Shown piece after piece: positions 1 to 5,117 of a stretch of DNA of 6,207 bases. Position numbers and translations under genes: made by a program. The notes beneath the pieces are model-generated. The model was not told where the DNA came from. It ran no database searches and saw only the letters and a program-made list of their open reading frames with translations. Each line of letters starts with the position of its first letter. The stretch's first letter is position 1. Source of the DNA: Pseudomonadota bacterium (GTDB lineage: Bacteria > Pseudomonadota > Alphaproteobacteria > Rhizobiales > Xanthobacteraceae); NCBI GenBank assembly GCA_023390695.1, contig JAEWCJ010000253.1, forward strand, positions 1 through 6,207. The letters run 5' to 3'.

Positions 1-262
1 GACGGCCACCGTGTCTTTCGGTCAGGCGATGCCGGAAGACGCCATGCGGCGGGCGCATGAGCTCGCGGGATCATGCGACCTTTTCATTTCGATCGGCTCC
101 TCGCTGGTGGTGTGGCCGGCAGCGGGATTTCCGCTGCGCGCGAAACAACATGGCGCGCGGCTTGTCATCGTCAATCGCGAGCCGACCGAGTTCGACGACA
201 TCGCGGATCTCGTGATCCGCGATGACATCGGAGACGTGTTCAATTCATTTATCGTGCAGTGA
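1..262 (+). CDS. Sir2-family NAD-dependent protein deacylase, C-terminal fragment
   Basis: This is the C-terminal part (about 86 codons, reading from base 2) of a sirtuin; the rest lies beyond the left edge. Sirtuins remove acyl groups from lysines, using NAD as co-substrate. Seen in the sequence: SFGQAMPEDAM, which matches the segment after the zinc-binding module (usually FGE-x-lP); then CDLFISIGSSLVVWPAAGFP, the Rossmann-fold GTSL motif with Ser in place of Thr; then ARLVIVNREPTEFD, the strand and Asn that contact NAD ribose. The ending (DLVIRDDIGDVFNSFI) matches the usual last helix, so the C-terminus is natural. The catalytic His and the zinc cysteines would be upstream, outside the window. 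The next gene on the same strand starts 178 bases later. Family assignment is firm; substrate is unknown. Confidence 0.9.
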   Translation, partial: TATVSFGQAMPEDAMRRAHELAGSCDLFISIGSSLVVWPAAGFPLRAKQHGARLVIVNREPTEFDDIADLVIRDDIGDVFNSFIVQ

Positions 263-265
263 TTC

Positions 266-277
266 TCTCATGTGAGA
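266..277. repeat. Short inverted repeat just after the sirtuin stop
   Basis: TCTCA, a two-base spacer, then TGAGA: a 12-base near-palindrome four bases after the stop codon at 260-262. There is no T-run after it, so it is not a convincing terminator. A second, perfect 10-base palindrome (CTGTGCACAG) lies at 301-310. Either could be a protein-binding site for the 263-440 intergenic region, but both are short enough to be chance. I see no sure promoter in this gap; TATAGA at 380-385 resembles a -10 box but has no good -35 partner. Confidence 0.2.
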
Positions 278-440
278 TGCGTGCCGGTGCGCGATTGAAC
301 CTGTGCACAGTCTGTCGCAATCTCTTGCGCGATCACATTTTCCACTTTTTCCTCGCTCTCGCAGTGTTATCCTTAAAGTTATAGAGATTCGTTCAAGCGC
401 CCTTGAAGAGGCGCCAGAAAAGCGGCGGCGCGAAAGAGTC

Positions 441-620
441 ATGGCGTCGGACGGATTGGGGCCGAAAATGCCCGGCGCGAAATACGATCTGGGGCCGGAT
501 CGGGGCATCAGCGAGCAGGACATTCATGCCTCCGACGAGGCCGTGGATCTCATTGAAGTCTCCGGCACCATCAAATGGTTTGATGTGTCGAAAGGGTTCG
601 GTTTCATCATCCCCGACAAT
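441..620 (+). pseudogene. Cold-shock-domain protein with N-terminal extension, cut at a junction
   Basis: Only the first 60 codons of this gene are present. Residues 1-39 form an acidic, low-complexity lead ([10 protein letters not shown] onward). The cold-shock fold then starts with [21 protein letters not shown] at residues 40-60, which carries the first strand and the RNP1 motif (KGFGFI). The domain should continue with an RNP2 strand (usually DVLLH or DVFVH) and three more strands, but after Asn60 the reading frame enters reversed cytochrome b sequence and stays open, without meaning, to 1031. The ATG at 441 is chosen because it follows a purine-rich GAAAGAG and gives the expected extension; ATG 468 is a fallback. 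An extended CSD protein next to a sirtuin fits rhizobial genomes as I recall them. As it stands the product would lack RNP2 and probably not fold. The truncation is either a real rearrangement or an assembly join. Confidence 0.8.
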
Positions 621-626
621 GCCGCG
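615..626. other. Breakpoint joining a cold-shock gene to inverted cytochrome b
   Basis: Left of about base 620 the plus strand encodes the first half of a cold-shock domain, ending at IIPDN. From base 621 rightward the minus strand encodes cytochrome b, whose last recognisable residues are YIHMFRG. Both proteins lose their family pattern at the same point and both would need hundreds of further bases. The switch is sharp: the Gly114 codon of cytochrome b ends at 621 and the Asn60 codon of the cold-shock gene ends at 620. No target-site duplication, insertion-sequence end or long homology is visible. The sequence cannot tell a genomic inversion or deletion from a misassembly. Confidence 0.85.
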
Positions 627-962
627 GAACATGTGGATGTAGACGGCGATGAAGAACATCGACGCGCCGTTGGAATGCAGGTAGCGCAGCAGCCAGCCGT
701 AATTCACGTCGCGCATGATGTGCTCGACGGAATTGAAGGCCAGCGATTCATGCGGGGTGTAGTGCATCACCAGAACGATGCCGGTGATGATCTGCGCGGC
801 GAGCATGAAGCTCAGGATGCCGCCGAAGGTCCACCAGTAATTGAGGTTACGCGGGGTCGGGTAAGCGATGAACGAGGAATGGATCAGGCCCGCGATCGGC
901 AGCCGGCGCTCCATCCATTTCATGAATGCGCTTTGCGGCTGGTAGGTCGAATGTCCGCTCAT
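621..962 (-). pseudogene. petB: Cytochrome b of the bc1 complex, N-terminal 114 codons only
   Basis: Cytochrome b is the membrane subunit of ubiquinol:cytochrome c reductase, carrying two b haems and both quinone sites. Residues 1-114 are recognisable. An amphipathic start with WMERRLPI is followed by [17 protein letters not shown], the lead into helix A at about 43-66. [38 protein letters not shown] then covers helix B with two histidines, H96 and H110, spaced 14 apart as expected for one ligand of each haem. The gene is cut there: helices C to H, the second His pair and the Qo-site PEWY motif are missing, as is any fused cytochrome c1 part (in Bradyrhizobium the two are fused as fbcH). The ATG at 962 has AAGG seven bases upstream and lies 32 bases after the petA stop, the usual operon order. 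The frame runs on into reversed cold-shock sequence until 393. It cannot be functional as shown. Confidence 0.9.
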
Positions 963-994
963 TGTGGAACCTTCAGAACAGTCGAGTGCGAATG

Positions 995-1522
995 TCAGCC
1001 GATACGGATTTTGGTGTCGGAGACAAATTGATAGGGCGGCAGCGCGAGGTTGGTCGGCGCCGGACCCTGCCGGATGCGGCCGGAGGTGTCGTAGACCGAG
1101 CCGTGGCACGGGCAGAAATAGCCGTCATACTGCCCGGAATGCGCGATCGGGATGCAGCCGAGATGCGTGCAGATGCCGATCAGGACCTGCCATTGCGGCT
1201 TGCCCTCTTTCACCCGCGCCGAATCCGGCTGCGGATCGGGCAGGCTCGACAGCGTCACGTCCTGCGCTTCCTTGATCTGCTTGGGCGTGCGGTGATTTAC
1301 GAAGATCGGCTTGCCGCGCCAGAACACCTTGATCACCTGGCCTTCGGCGATCGGCGTCAGGTCGACCTCGATCGGGGCACCGGCGGCGATCGTCGATGCG
1401 TCCGGATTCATTTGCGAGATGAGCGGCACGGCGACGGCGGCGGCGCCAATGGCCCCGACGGCTCCGGTCGCAATATAGAGAAAATCGCGGCGTGTCTGTC
1501 CCGCCGAAGACGTGGCTGTCAC
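995..1522 (-). CDS. petA: Rieske iron-sulfur subunit of the cytochrome bc1 complex
   Basis: The complete 175-residue Rieske protein passes electrons from ubiquinol at the Qo site to cytochrome c1, on the periplasmic face. Near the N-terminus [20 protein letters not shown] is a twin-arginine export signal that stays as the single membrane anchor. The cluster-binding motifs CTHLGC and CPCHGS both sit in the C-terminal half and give the two Cys and two His ligands of the 2Fe-2S centre; the other Cys in each box form the disulfide. The end ([14 protein letters not shown]) is typical. The start is a GTG at 1522, preceded by GGAAGAGGAA with an eight-base spacer. The frame stays open upstream to 1654, but that part has no family resemblance. 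cytochrome b follows after 32 bases, as in fbcF-fbcB or fbcF-fbcH operons. The gene is intact although its partner is not. Confidence 0.95.
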   Translation of the reverse strand: MTATSSAGQTRRDFLYIATGAVGAIGAAAVAVPLISQMNPDASTIAAGAPIEVDLTPIAEGQVIKVFWRGKPIFVNHRTPKQIKEAQDVTLSSLPDPQPDSARVKEGKPQWQVLIGICTHLGCIPIAHSGQYDGYFCPCHGSVYDTSGRIRQGPAPTNLALPPYQFVSDTKIRIG

Positions 1523-1574
1523 GGTTACAGTTCCTCTTCCGTCGTGCCGAAAACTCGCCGAACCTAAAAGCCCC

Positions 1575-1603
1575 CCGACGAACCACGCGAGGCAGCTCGT
1601 CGG
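1575..1603. repeat. Inverted repeat in the petA-trmL intergenic region
   Basis: CCGACGA at 1575-1581 and TCGTCGG at 1597-1603 form a perfect seven-base stem around a 15-base loop, about 53 to 81 bases upstream of the petA start. It could fold in the petA leader RNA or be a binding site. No T-run follows in either direction. The rest of the 256-base gap between the two divergent genes (1523-1778) must hold both promoters, but I could not pick out a convincing -35/-10 pair on either strand. Confidence 0.3.
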
Positions 1604-1758
1604 TGGCGAGCAAACCGGCCGCATCCAGCCTTGAGGAAAGACCTTTTGCGGCAATCCGGCGAAGTTCTATTGGCACCCTTGCCGGGAGAGCGCAAGGTAC
1701 CTTTTCAACCCTGCTAAAGAGTCGCACAAATCATTCGTAGAACTGGCAATTCCCCTTC

Positions 1759-1772
1759 CGGGGTCAGCCCCG
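1759..1772 (+). promoter_or_regulatory. Small hairpin just before the trmL start codon
   Basis: CGGGG, loop TCAG, CCCCG forms a five-base-pair GC hairpin ending six bases before the trmL ATG, where a Shine-Dalgarno sequence would normally lie. The same GGGG (1760-1763) can instead pair with CCCC at 1752-1755 through a TTCC loop, so two exclusive foldings exist. No clear ribosome site is visible for trmL, and the hairpin may set its low translation rate. This is inference from a very short structure. Confidence 0.3.
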
Positions 1773-1778
1773 AGCCGC

Positions 1779-2243
1779 ATGCAGATCGCCCTCTATCAGC
1801 CTGACATCCCGCAAAATGCCGGAACGATTCTGCGGCTCTGCGCCTGCCTCGGCGTCACCGCGCATCTTATTGAGCCGGCTGGATTTCCAATCTCGGACCG
1901 GCATTTCCGCCGGGCCGGCATGGACTATCTCGACCAGGTCGAGATTCGCCGCCATGCCTCCTGGCCGGCTTTCGAGGACTGGCGGCAGGCCGAAGGCCGG
2001 CGGCTGCTCCTGTTCACCACCCGGGGCGCGGTCTCCTATCTCGAGCACCCCTTCGGTCCCCGCGACGTCCTGCTGTTCGGACGGGAATCGGCCGGGGTCC
2101 CCGACGCGGTGCAGGCGGCGGCGGACGCCCGGCTGCTCATCCCGATGCGGCCCGGCCTGCGCTCGCTCAACATCGCCATGGCGGCGGCCCTGGCGCTCGG
2201 GGAGGCCCTGCGGCAGACAAAGGGGTTTTCGCCAGCACCTTGA
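1779..2243 (+). CDS. trmL: tRNA (cytidine(34)-2'-O)-methyltransferase TrmL
   Basis: This 154-residue SPOUT-class enzyme methylates the 2'-hydroxyl of the wobble base of tRNA-Leu isoacceptors, using S-adenosylmethionine; the E. coli enzyme is 157 residues long. The start MQIALYQPDIPQNAGTILRL matches the TrmL signature (NPeIPqNtGnIiRlc). The trefoil-knot motifs are all present: LLFGRESAGVP at about 98-108, LLIPMRPGLRSLNIAMA at about 119-135, and a final helix AALALGEALRQ. Asn14, Arg102, Glu103 and Ser129 sit in the positions conserved in the family. The ATG at 1779 is the natural start because the N-terminal motif begins there, although no strong ribosome site precedes it. It is transcribed away from petA; 48 bases separate it from the toxin gene downstream. 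GC is high, as in the surrounding core genes. Confidence 0.93.
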   Translation: MQIALYQPDIPQNAGTILRLCACLGVTAHLIEPAGFPISDRHFRRAGMDYLDQVEIRRHASWPAFEDWRQAEGRRLLLFTTRGAVSYLEHPFGPRDVLLFGRESAGVPDAVQAAADARLLIPMRPGLRSLNIAMAAALALGEALRQTKGFSPAP

Positions 2244-2268
2244 ATGGTGTCGCTGTGTATATTATCAT
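2240..2268 (+). promoter_or_regulatory. Predicted sigma-70-type promoter of brnTA
   Basis: TTGAAT at 2240-2245 and TATCAT at 2263-2268, with a 17-base spacer, match the -35 and -10 consensus at four and five of six positions. The -35 overlaps the trmL stop codon. The start point would fall at about 2275, some 17 bases before the brnT ATG. The position supports an independent transcription unit for the toxin-antitoxin pair. Confidence 0.5.
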
Positions 2269-2276
2269 AATATACA
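2256..2276. promoter_or_regulatory. Operator-like palindrome over the brnTA -10 box
   Basis: TGTATATTA (2256-2264) and TAATATACA (2268-2276) form a perfect nine-base inverted repeat around a three-base centre. It covers the predicted -10 box and start point, and is strikingly AT-rich in a GC-rich window. Antitoxins of BrnA/CopG type carry a ribbon-helix-helix domain and repress their own operon by binding such palindromes. That this one is bound by the BrnA encoded here is inference. Confidence 0.65.
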
Positions 2277-2291
2277 GCAGATGGCCGGACG

Positions 2292-2594
2292 ATGCCTGAT
2301 TTCAGCAAGATTGAAGGTTTCGACTGGGACGACGGCAACAGCCGTAAAAGTTCGGAGAAGCATTCCGTAAGTCAGCGTGAAGCCGAAGAAATCTTTCAGG
2401 ATTTACGCCTGCTGGTCCTTGAAGATAACAAGCACAGCCAGAGCGAGTCGCGCTTTCAGGCTTATGGAGCGACGGCAAACGGACGCAAGCTATGCGTAGC
2501 GTTCACGTTACGAAAGAGCGAAACACTCATCCGTGTCGTGTCTGCCCGCACGATGAGCCGCAAGGAGAGAGCACGCTATGAAGAAGAAGCTTAA
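2292..2594 (+). CDS. brnT: BrnT-family ribonuclease toxin
   Basis: This 100-residue protein is the toxin of a BrnT/BrnA type II pair. BrnT has a RelE-like fold, cleaves RNA and stops translation when freed from its antitoxin. Visible BrnT features in order: GFDWDDGNSRKSSEKHSVS (residues 9-27, matching FeWD-x-Kn-x-x-KHgVs), AEEIF (31-35), H48 with E52 and R54 (hs-x-x-E-x-R), G59, LCVAFTLR (67-74), IRVVSART (80-87) and ERARYEE (92-98). These conserved His, Glu and Arg residues are all kept, so the toxin looks intact. The ATG at 2292 gives the usual N-terminus; another ATG at 2281 is out of frame. Its last 17 bases overlap brnA, which implies translational coupling, and toxin-first order is normal here. 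GC is clearly lower than in trmL or hemF, a sign of transfer. Confidence 0.9.
   Translation: MPDFSKIEGFDWDDGNSRKSSEKHSVSQREAEEIFQDLRLLVLEDNKHSQSESRFQAYGATANGRKLCVAFTLRKSETLIRVVSARTMSRKERARYEEEA
2562..2567 (+). promoter_or_regulatory. Ribosome binding site of brnA
   Basis: AAGGAG lies inside the end of brnT, ten bases before the brnA ATG at 2578. It is the best Shine-Dalgarno match around this operon, whereas brnT itself has only a weak one (GGAC). This would favour antitoxin synthesis over toxin, as expected for a type II pair. Confidence 0.65.
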
Positions 2595-2844
2595 GCCCGT
2601 GCCTCGCTTCAAAAACGAGGCGGAAGAGCGTGCATTTTGGGAAAGTCACGATACAGCGGATTATTTCGATCTGAGCAAGGCGCGGCGCGCGCAATTTCCC
2701 AATCTCAAGTTATCGACGACGTCGATTTCCTTGCGTCTCCCGCAAGGCCTGCTCGACCGCATCAAGATCGCCGCCAACAAGCGCGACGTGCCTTATCAGT
2801 CTCTCATCAATGTGTGGCTGGCGGAAAAAGTCGAGGCGGACTGA
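2578..2844 (+). CDS. brnA: CopG/BrnA-type antitoxin of the brnTA pair
   Basis: This 88-residue antitoxin has two parts. Residues 6-44 ([20 protein letters not shown] to FPNLK) are the family's toxin-facing arm, with the signature [12 protein letters not shown]. Residues 46-86 are a ribbon-helix-helix DNA-binding domain: strand [10 protein letters not shown], then [28 protein letters not shown]. It should neutralise the toxin by direct contact and repress the operon as a dimer, most likely at the palindrome upstream of brnT. The N-terminal start MKKKLKPVP is strongly basic. The ATG is supported by an AAGGAG and overlaps the brnT stop region. Members of this family (CopG_antitoxin in Pfam) are commonly paired with BrnT. 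The 3' end carries, out of frame, the only possible hemF start codon. Confidence 0.9.
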   Translation: MKKKLKPVPRFKNEAEERAFWESHDTADYFDLSKARRAQFPNLKLSTTSISLRLPQGLLDRIKIAANKRDVPYQSLINVWLAEKVEAD

Positions 2845-3754
2845 AACGGCCTCCCCCCTCCCCGATCCCGCCACCCTCGACGACCGCAAGGCCCGCGCCC
2901 GCGCCTGGTTCGAGAATCTGCGCGACGAGATCTGCGCGGCGTTCGAAAAGCTGGAGGACGAACTCCCCGCATTCGCGCCGAATGCGGACAAAGCCACAGG
3001 CCGCTTCGCGCGCACGCCCTGGGAGCGCCGGGATCACTCCAACACTCCGGGCGGCGGCGGCGTCATGTCGATCATGAAGGGGCGCGTGTTCGAGAAGGTC
3101 GGCGTGCATTGCTCGACCGTGCATGGCGAATTCGCGCCGGAATTCCGCAAGGAGATTCCCGGCGCCGCGGAGGATCCGCGCTTCTGGGCGTCGGGAATCT
3201 CGCTGATCGCGCATCTGTGGAATCCGAATGTGCCGGCGGTGCACATGAACACGCGCTACGTCGTCACCAGCAAGGCGTGGTTCGGCGGCGGCGCCGACCT
3301 CACCCCGGTGCTGGATGCGCGCCGCAATCAGGACGATCCCGACACGCTCGCTTTCCACGCCGCGATGCAGCGGGCCTGCGACGCGCACGCGGCGATCGCG
3401 CCCTACGAGAAATTCAAGACCTGGTGCGACGAGTATTTCTTTCTCAGGCACCGCAACGAACCGCGCGGCATCGGCGGCATCTTTTACGACTGGGTGGATA
3501 GCGGCGACTGGGATGCGGACTTCGCCTTCACGCAGGATGTCGGCCGCGCCTTCCGCGACATCTATCCGCAACTGGTGCGGCGCAATTTCGAAAAGCCCTA
3601 CGGACCGGCGGAGCGCGACGAGCAACTGGTGCGGCGCGGGCGCTATGTCGAATTCAACCTGCTCTATGACCGCGGCACCATCTTCGGCCTGAAGACCGGC
3701 GGCAATGTGGATTCGATCCTGTCGTCGCTGCCGCCGGAAGTGAAGTGGCCGTGA
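2810..3754 (+). CDS. hemF: Oxygen-dependent coproporphyrinogen III oxidase, start inside brnA
   Basis: HemF is a cytosolic dimer that oxidatively decarboxylates coproporphyrinogen III to protoporphyrinogen IX, using oxygen, in haem synthesis. With the start at 2810 the product has 314 residues. Family motifs: [19 protein letters not shown] (from about 81), [13 protein letters not shown] (138-150, with the conserved His), [10 protein letters not shown] (157-166), [20 protein letters not shown] (203-222) and [20 protein letters not shown] (277-296). The protein ends at LPPEVKWP, about 25 residues shorter than E. coli HemF; I believe this is normal in alphaproteobacteria. The start is odd. ATG 2810 lies 35 bases inside brnA, in another frame, with no Shine-Dalgarno sequence, and no ATG, GTG or TTG occurs in frame again until residue 86. 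Residues 1-14 are therefore made of brnA DNA. The catalytic body looks intact; expression may depend on brnTA transcription. Confidence 0.93.
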   Translation: MCGWRKKSRRTETASPLPDPATLDDRKARARAWFENLRDEICAAFEKLEDELPAFAPNADKATGRFARTPWERRDHSNTPGGGGVMSIMKGRVFEKVGVHCSTVHGEFAPEFRKEIPGAAEDPRFWASGISLIAHLWNPNVPAVHMNTRYVVTSKAWFGGGADLTPVLDARRNQDDPDTLAFHAAMQRACDAHAAIAPYEKFKTWCDEYFFLRHRNEPRGIGGIFYDWVDSGDWDADFAFTQDVGRAFRDIYPQLVRRNFEKPYGPAERDEQLVRRGRYVEFNLLYDRGTIFGLKTGGNVDSILSSLPPEVKWP

Positions 3755-3835
3755 GGCAGAAGCCTATTGATCGCCGTGCACCGCTCGGGCAAACGAGATG
3801 CGATCAACAGTCAATCATCTTGGGAATTTTCACCG

Positions 3836-4213
3836 ATGCAGTTTGATATTGCGGGCACGTTGCTTGTGCTCGGCCGCATCCTGCTTGGCGGCCTTTTCGT
3901 TTTCGGCGGCATCAAGCATTTCTTCATCCTGCCGATCCTGACCGAGATCGTAAGCAAGCGCGGCGTGCCCTGCGCCAGGCTTGCGCTCATCGCCGCCTCG
4001 ACCTTTCAGGCCGTTGTCGGCGCGCTTCTGGTGTTCGGAATCTATGTGGTGCCGGCGGTGATCGGCCTTATCGGCTTCACCCTCATCGCCTCGGTGGTCA
4101 TGCTGAATTACTGGGACATGCAGGGCGAGGCGCGCGAGGCCGCCAAGAACAACTGGGCGGTCAATTTCGGCGTCATCGGCGGCCTGATCCTCGCCGCCGC
4201 GCAGGCGCTATGA
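3836..4213 (+). CDS. DoxX-like small integral membrane protein
   Basis: This 125-residue protein of the DoxX family has four predicted membrane helices, at about 7-27, 47-68, 70-90 and 106-123. The family hallmark near the start, LGRILLGGLFVFGGIKHFFI, is present, with a polar loop LTEIVSKRGVPCA after the first helix. DoxX proteins are linked to redox balance or quinone and thiosulfate chemistry in some organisms, but most, this one included, have no proven role. The ATG at 3836 is chosen because MQFDIAGTLLVLGRI is the usual lead and GGGA lies 11 bases upstream. A longer reading from TTG 3767 adds 23 unrelated residues. It lies 81 bases after hemF on the same strand, so it may share that transcript. 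The stop is followed directly by a hairpin. Confidence 0.8.
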   Translation: MQFDIAGTLLVLGRILLGGLFVFGGIKHFFILPILTEIVSKRGVPCARLALIAASTFQAVVGALLVFGIYVVPAVIGLIGFTLIASVVMLNYWDMQGEAREAAKNNWAVNFGVIGGLILAAAQAL

Positions 4214-4234
4214 TCCGTCTTTGCGGCAGACGGA
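4214..4234. terminator. Hairpin between convergent doxX-like gene and small basic gene
   Basis: TCCGTCT and AGACGGA form a perfect seven-base stem with a seven-base loop, starting right after the doxX-like stop codon. It sits between two convergent genes, only 41 bases apart, where a two-way terminator is expected. There is no T-run on either side, so it could instead be an RNA-stabilising end or a rho-dependent site. Confidence 0.4.
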
Positions 4235-4254
4235 ATTGTCCGGTCCTTACAAGG

Positions 4255-4479
4255 TCACGACGCTGACTTCTTGCGCGCCGGCCGTTTCGCCGGAGGCGCA
4301 TTGGCTGCAAGCTCCGCCTCGCGCGCCAGGCGCAATTCGCGCAGGCGGGCGGTCTTCTCGATCGCAGCTTTTTTCTCGGCCTCGTATTCCTGCATAGCGA
4401 GGACCGCATCCCGCGCCCGCTGTTCCTTCGACAACGGATGCACTGGCGGCTTGCGAGGACGCTCGGTGTGGTCGGTCAT
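4255..4479 (-). CDS. Small basic, charged hypothetical protein
   Basis: The product has 74 residues and I do not recognise a named family. It begins MTDHTERPRKPPVHPLSKEQ, followed by a long helix-prone, highly charged stretch from about 21 to 60 (RARDAVLAMQEYEAEKK then REL-RLAREAELAA) that could be a coiled coil. It ends in an Ala/Pro/Lys/Arg tail (AKRPARKKSAS) like those of nucleic-acid-binding proteins. There is no signal peptide or membrane helix. ATG 4479 is chosen because GGAG lies eight bases upstream; a GTG at 4485 in frame is an alternative. It lies downstream of the cspA terminator on the same strand, so it probably has its own promoter. The charge pattern and ribosome site argue that it is a real gene; function unknown. 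Confidence 0.7.
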   Translation of the reverse strand: MTDHTERPRKPPVHPLSKEQRARDAVLAMQEYEAEKKAAIEKTARLRELRLAREAELAANAPPAKRPARKKSAS

Positions 4480-4500
4480 CGGCACATCTCCACTTCCACT

Positions 4501-4538
4501 ACGAAAACAAAAAACCCCGCGCCCTTCCGGGCGCGAGG
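4501..4538 (-). terminator. Rho-independent terminator of the cspA-type gene
   Basis: Read on the minus strand, a ten-base stem (arms 4529-4538 and 4515-4524, with one A-C mismatch) closes a four-base GGAA loop and is followed at once by TTTTTTGTTTTCG. The GC-rich stem plus T-run is a textbook intrinsic terminator. It lies 62 bases after the cspA stop codon and ahead of the small basic gene. Confidence 0.88.
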
Positions 4539-4600
4539 CTCTCGAACCTGATGCTCTGCCGGTACATCCGCGGTCAAAGCGAGGTCATCCCGGATCGCGC

Positions 4601-4807
4601 TTAGACGCGCAGATTGTCGGCGCTGGATTTACCGCTGCGGCGGTCCGCAACGATCTCGTAGGACACTTTCTGTCCTTCGTTCAGCGTGCTCAGGCCGGCG
4701 CGTTCGACAGCGCTGATGTGAACGAAAACGTCGCTGCCGCCCTCGTCCGGCTGAATGAAGCCGAAGCCCTTTTGATTATTAAACCACTTCACGGTTCCCG
4801 AAGACAT
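4601..4807 (-). CDS. cspA: CspA-family cold-shock protein
   Basis: A single cold-shock domain of 68 residues, the normal length, binds single-stranded RNA and DNA and melts RNA structure. [20 protein letters not shown] holds the first strand and the RNP1 motif (KGFGFIQP at 13-20). DVFVHIS at 26-32 is RNP2. The aromatic residues that stack on bases (W8, F15, F17, F27, H30) are all kept. The ending [27 protein letters not shown] is typical of alphaproteobacterial members. The ATG at 4807 follows AAAGGAT with a short spacer; the frame is open to 4915 but that part is leader. The gene has its own promoter, a leader of about 130 bases with a hairpin, and a strong terminator, so it is a single-gene unit. 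The symbol stands for the family, as such genomes carry several paralogues. Confidence 0.95.
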   Translation of the reverse strand: MSSGTVKWFNNQKGFGFIQPDEGGSDVFVHISAVERAGLSTLNEGQKVSYEIVADRRSGKSSADNLRV

Positions 4808-4848
4808 GGGATAGATCCTTTTAGATGTGACAAATCGAGCTGCGCCAC

Positions 4849-4865
4849 GCGCAGCGTATTCATTC
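4849..4865 (-). promoter_or_regulatory. GC-rich hairpin in the cspA leader
   Basis: GCTGCGC and GCGCAGC form a perfect seven-base stem with a three-base loop, about 42 bases upstream of the cspA start codon and inside the predicted untranslated leader. Long structured leaders control stability and cold-induced translation of cspA mRNAs in other bacteria. Whether this hairpin does so here is inference. No T-run follows, so it is not a terminator. Confidence 0.5.
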
Positions 4866-4942
4866 GAATTTTGAAGAAGGTCGTCAGTCAGGCACGCATG
4901 TCGCGGCAAGGCCAATTCGTTCGGCCGAAATTCGATTAATCA

Positions 4943-4971
4943 CATATAGTGGAGATAGCCCATTTTTGCAA
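4943..4971 (-). promoter_or_regulatory. Predicted promoter of the cspA-type gene
   Basis: On the minus strand TTGCAA (4971-4966) and TATATG (4948-4943) are separated by exactly 17 bases, each matching the sigma-70 consensus at four of six positions, in an AT-rich island. The start point would be near 4936, giving a leader of about 128 bases, a usual size for cspA mRNAs. The 310-base gene-free stretch 4808-5117 thus holds this leader and promoter plus the hairpin at 5035-5063. Confidence 0.55.
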
Positions 4972-5034
4972 GCTTTTTCACTTTCGCCTGCGGCAGTAGC
5001 ATTAATTGAGTGTATCTGCGCGCGTGATACCGGT

Positions 5035-5063
5035 GCGGGCGGCCGCCGCTGCAGGGCGCCCGC
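5035..5063 (-). terminator. GC-rich hairpin downstream of the cation transporter gene
   Basis: GCGGGCG at 5035-5041 and CGCCCGC at 5057-5063 form a perfect seven-base stem around a 15-base loop that contains CTGCAG. It lies 55 bases after the transporter stop codon on the minus strand and may end that transcript before the cspA promoter. No T-run follows, so a rho-independent mechanism is doubtful. Confidence 0.35.
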
Positions 5064-5117
5064 TCTCTCCCGCGCACGCAATGGGGCAGTTTTCGCAATC
5101 CGCATCGCCGCCATCCT

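Noticed and set aside
380..385. TATAGA as a -10 box for the cut cold-shock gene
   Set aside because: No acceptable -35 sequence lies 16-19 bases upstream, so I do not call a promoter.
303..1031. A 242-codon plus-strand frame that could be read as a large cold-shock fusion protein
   Set aside because: Only codons 441-620 have family sense. The remainder is the antisense of cytochrome b, so it is an accidental run-on across the junction.
1519..1530. TCACGGTTACAG occurs both at the petA start and at 5828-5839
   Set aside because: A shared 12-mer between two places in about 6 kb is roughly what chance allows, and at petA it overlaps the start codon rather than a promoter.
926..1567. Long plus-strand frame of 213 codons opposite petA
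   Set aside because: It is the antisense shadow of the Rieske gene: Arg- and Asp-rich, no domain pattern, and petA has both cluster motifs on the other strand.
2807..3625. Long minus-strand frame of 272 codons opposite hemF
   Set aside because: The opposite strand holds an unbroken set of HemF motifs. Long antisense frames are common in GC-rich DNA.
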